NCBI GenBank assembly: GCA_028689015.1
Contig: JAQTXC010000007.1
Span: forward strand, 1-64,000
Length of the DNA: 64,000 bases
Reading direction: 5' to 3'
Source: Dechloromonas sp.
GTDB lineage: Bacteria > Pseudomonadota > Gammaproteobacteria > Burkholderiales > Rhodocyclaceae
Shown: positions 63,264 to 64,000 of the stretch, piece after piece
Numbering within the stretch: position 1 is the stretch's first letter
Layout of the letters: each line of letters opens with the position of its first letter
Notes under the pieces: generated by a model
Told to the model about the DNA's origin: nothing
The model's input: the letters and a program-made list of their open reading frames with translations, nothing else
Database searches by the model: none
Program-made: the position numbers and the translations under genes

Positions 63264-63857
63264 TTAGAAAGCGTGACGCAAGCGGTCGACGATCGCCGCC
63301 GGGCTGGTGCCATGCGGCCAGCGCTCAAGTACGCGACCATCTCGACCGAGCAAAAAAGTTTCCGCGCTGTGATCCACCACATAACCGTCACCCGCCGTCG
63401 CGACATCCTGGCGAGCATAGAAAACGCCGTAGCGGCTGGCAATTTCAGCAATGGTCGCCGGGCTGGCGGTCGCCCCAACCATTTGCGGGTGGAAAAAGCG
63501 GACATACTCGGCCAGGCGCGCAGGCGTATCGCGTTGCGGATCAACCGACACAAATAAGACGCCCAGTTGCGCCAATTCAGCCGGCGTCAATTGCTGCATA
63601 GCCTCGGCCGTCGCATTTAACGAGGTCGGACAGATATCGGGGCAATAGGTGTAGCCAAAATAGAGGACCGTCAATTTGCCCGCGTAATCGTGCAGCGAAA
63701 CCGGGCCTTGGGCACTGTCGACCGTGAAATCCCCGCCGGGCAAGGCGCGTTCGGTATGGCCGAGTGGTGCCGGCACCGGCTGCCAGAAAAAGGCCAGCCC
63801 CAGCAACAAAAGCAGCAACGCCAAGACAACCGCGATCAGTGATCCCTGCTTATTCAT
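63264..63857 (-). CDS. SCO1/SenC/PrrC-family copper protein (second copy)
   Basis: A 197-residue protein anchored by an N-terminal span (GSLIAVVLALLLLLLGLAFFWQP). It has the copper site FGYTYCPDICPTSLN and His in YVVDHSAETFLLG, plus SVDPQRDTP. Its start overlaps the stop of the upstream partial gene (ATGAATAA). It probably works with the adjacent PCuAC. Confidence 0.93.
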   Translation of the reverse strand: MNKQGSLIAVVLALLLLLLGLAFFWQPVPAPLGHTERALPGGDFTVDSAQGPVSLHDYAGKLTVLYFGYTYCPDICPTSLNATAEAMQQLTPAELAQLGVLFVSVDPQRDTPARLAEYVRFFHPQMVGATASPATIAEIASRYGVFYARQDVATAGDGYVVDHSAETFLLGRDGRVLERWPHGTSPAAIVDRLRHAF

Positions 63858-64000
63858 GCCCTGGTCCTCCTGTCACAAAGCGAAACGGTACAGCCAGCCG
63901 CTCCCGGTCAGAGTGGATCACGACCTGTAATTGCCACAACATCTGGCCAGAGACACACACCGGCAGGCTAGCCGAGCCTTCAAACAGCCCTGCTCCGGCC
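63850..64000 (-). CDS. Partial exported protein upstream of SCO (FixH/YtkA-like C-terminus)
   Basis: The minus strand has an open frame from the right edge to a TAA at 63850-63852, reading AGLFEGSASLPVCVSGQMLWQLQVVIHSDRE and ending GGPGHE. The pattern of short beta strands (SLPVCVSGQMLWQLQVVI) resembles the C-terminal end of FixH/YtkA-like periplasmic beta-sandwich proteins often next to sco genes. Only about 49 residues are visible, so the family is tentative. Its last codons overlap the sco start by eight bases. Confidence 0.6.
   Translation of the reverse strand, partial: AGAGLFEGSASLPVCVSGQMLWQLQVVIHSDRERLAVPFRFVTGGPGHE

Noticed and set aside
1-64000. tRNA, rRNA and CRISPR arrays
   Set aside because: I saw no cloverleaf with TTCGA-type T-loop, no rRNA stretch and no regularly spaced repeats anywhere in the intergenic regions.

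Overview
The window is GC-rich, densely coding proteobacterial chromosome. The gene content points to a betaproteobacterium of the Rhodocyclales (Dechloromonas/Azonexus-like): a polyhydroxybutyrate operon phaC-phaB-phaB, a RegB/RegA redox two-component pair, an Mrp-type cation antiporter, abundant c-di-GMP and phosphorelay proteins, and a complete clade II (Sec-exported) nitrous oxide reductase cluster. The taxon is inferred from family resemblance only.

Layout. 1-8.9 kb: the 5' end of purL, a DUF3149 microprotein, the sbcDC nuclease operon, and a hemerythrin-PAS-GGDEF-EAL protein. 8.6-14.8 kb: a small unknown gene, a decayed response-regulator tail, a MerR/B12-type regulator, the 5' fragment of a group II intron sitting directly behind the phaB terminator, the pha operon, a small membrane protein and a ZIP metal transporter. 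14.8-32.6 kb: housekeeping genes (pgeF, rluD, bamD, rmuC, gloB, methyltransferase, rnhA, dnaQ, M18 aminopeptidase) mixed with a Ser/Thr kinase-HDOD-GAF protein, a giant DUF748 protein, a CheY-like protein and a MASE1-CHASE-GGDEF-EAL protein. 32.7-40.6 kb: regB-regA followed by mrpAB-C-D-E-F-G.

40.8-64 kb is a respiration and regulation island. A membrane hybrid kinase with a DUF3365 domain carrying CxxCH, a REC-histidine kinase and a NarL-type regulator form one operon. Next is a Crp/Fnr (DNR-like) regulator, preceded by repeated ATTCCTA half-sites. On the minus strand lies nosZ - cyt c - cyt c - nosB-like - nosD - nosG - nosH - nosF - nosL - nosY - tlpA-like - ubiE-like. Divergent from nosZ is a copper-delivery cluster: PCuAC, four uncharacterised exported proteins and SCO1. 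A decayed menA pseudogene, a BASS transporter, and a second PCuAC/SCO1 pair on the opposite strand follow.

How it fits together: NosZ reduces N2O in the periplasm using electrons from c-type cytochromes and NosG/NosH. NosD/F/Y/L and the PCuAC/SCO/TlpA proteins would supply sulfur and copper for CuZ and CuA. Two FNR/DNR-like boxes and one RegA-like palindrome in the nos regulatory regions suggest control by the Crp/Fnr and RegA proteins encoded in this same window. The most noteworthy items are the promoter architecture of nos, the uncharacterised exported genes between the copper chaperones, the menA ruin beside a ubiE-like gene, and the terminator-targeted group IIC-like intron fragment.
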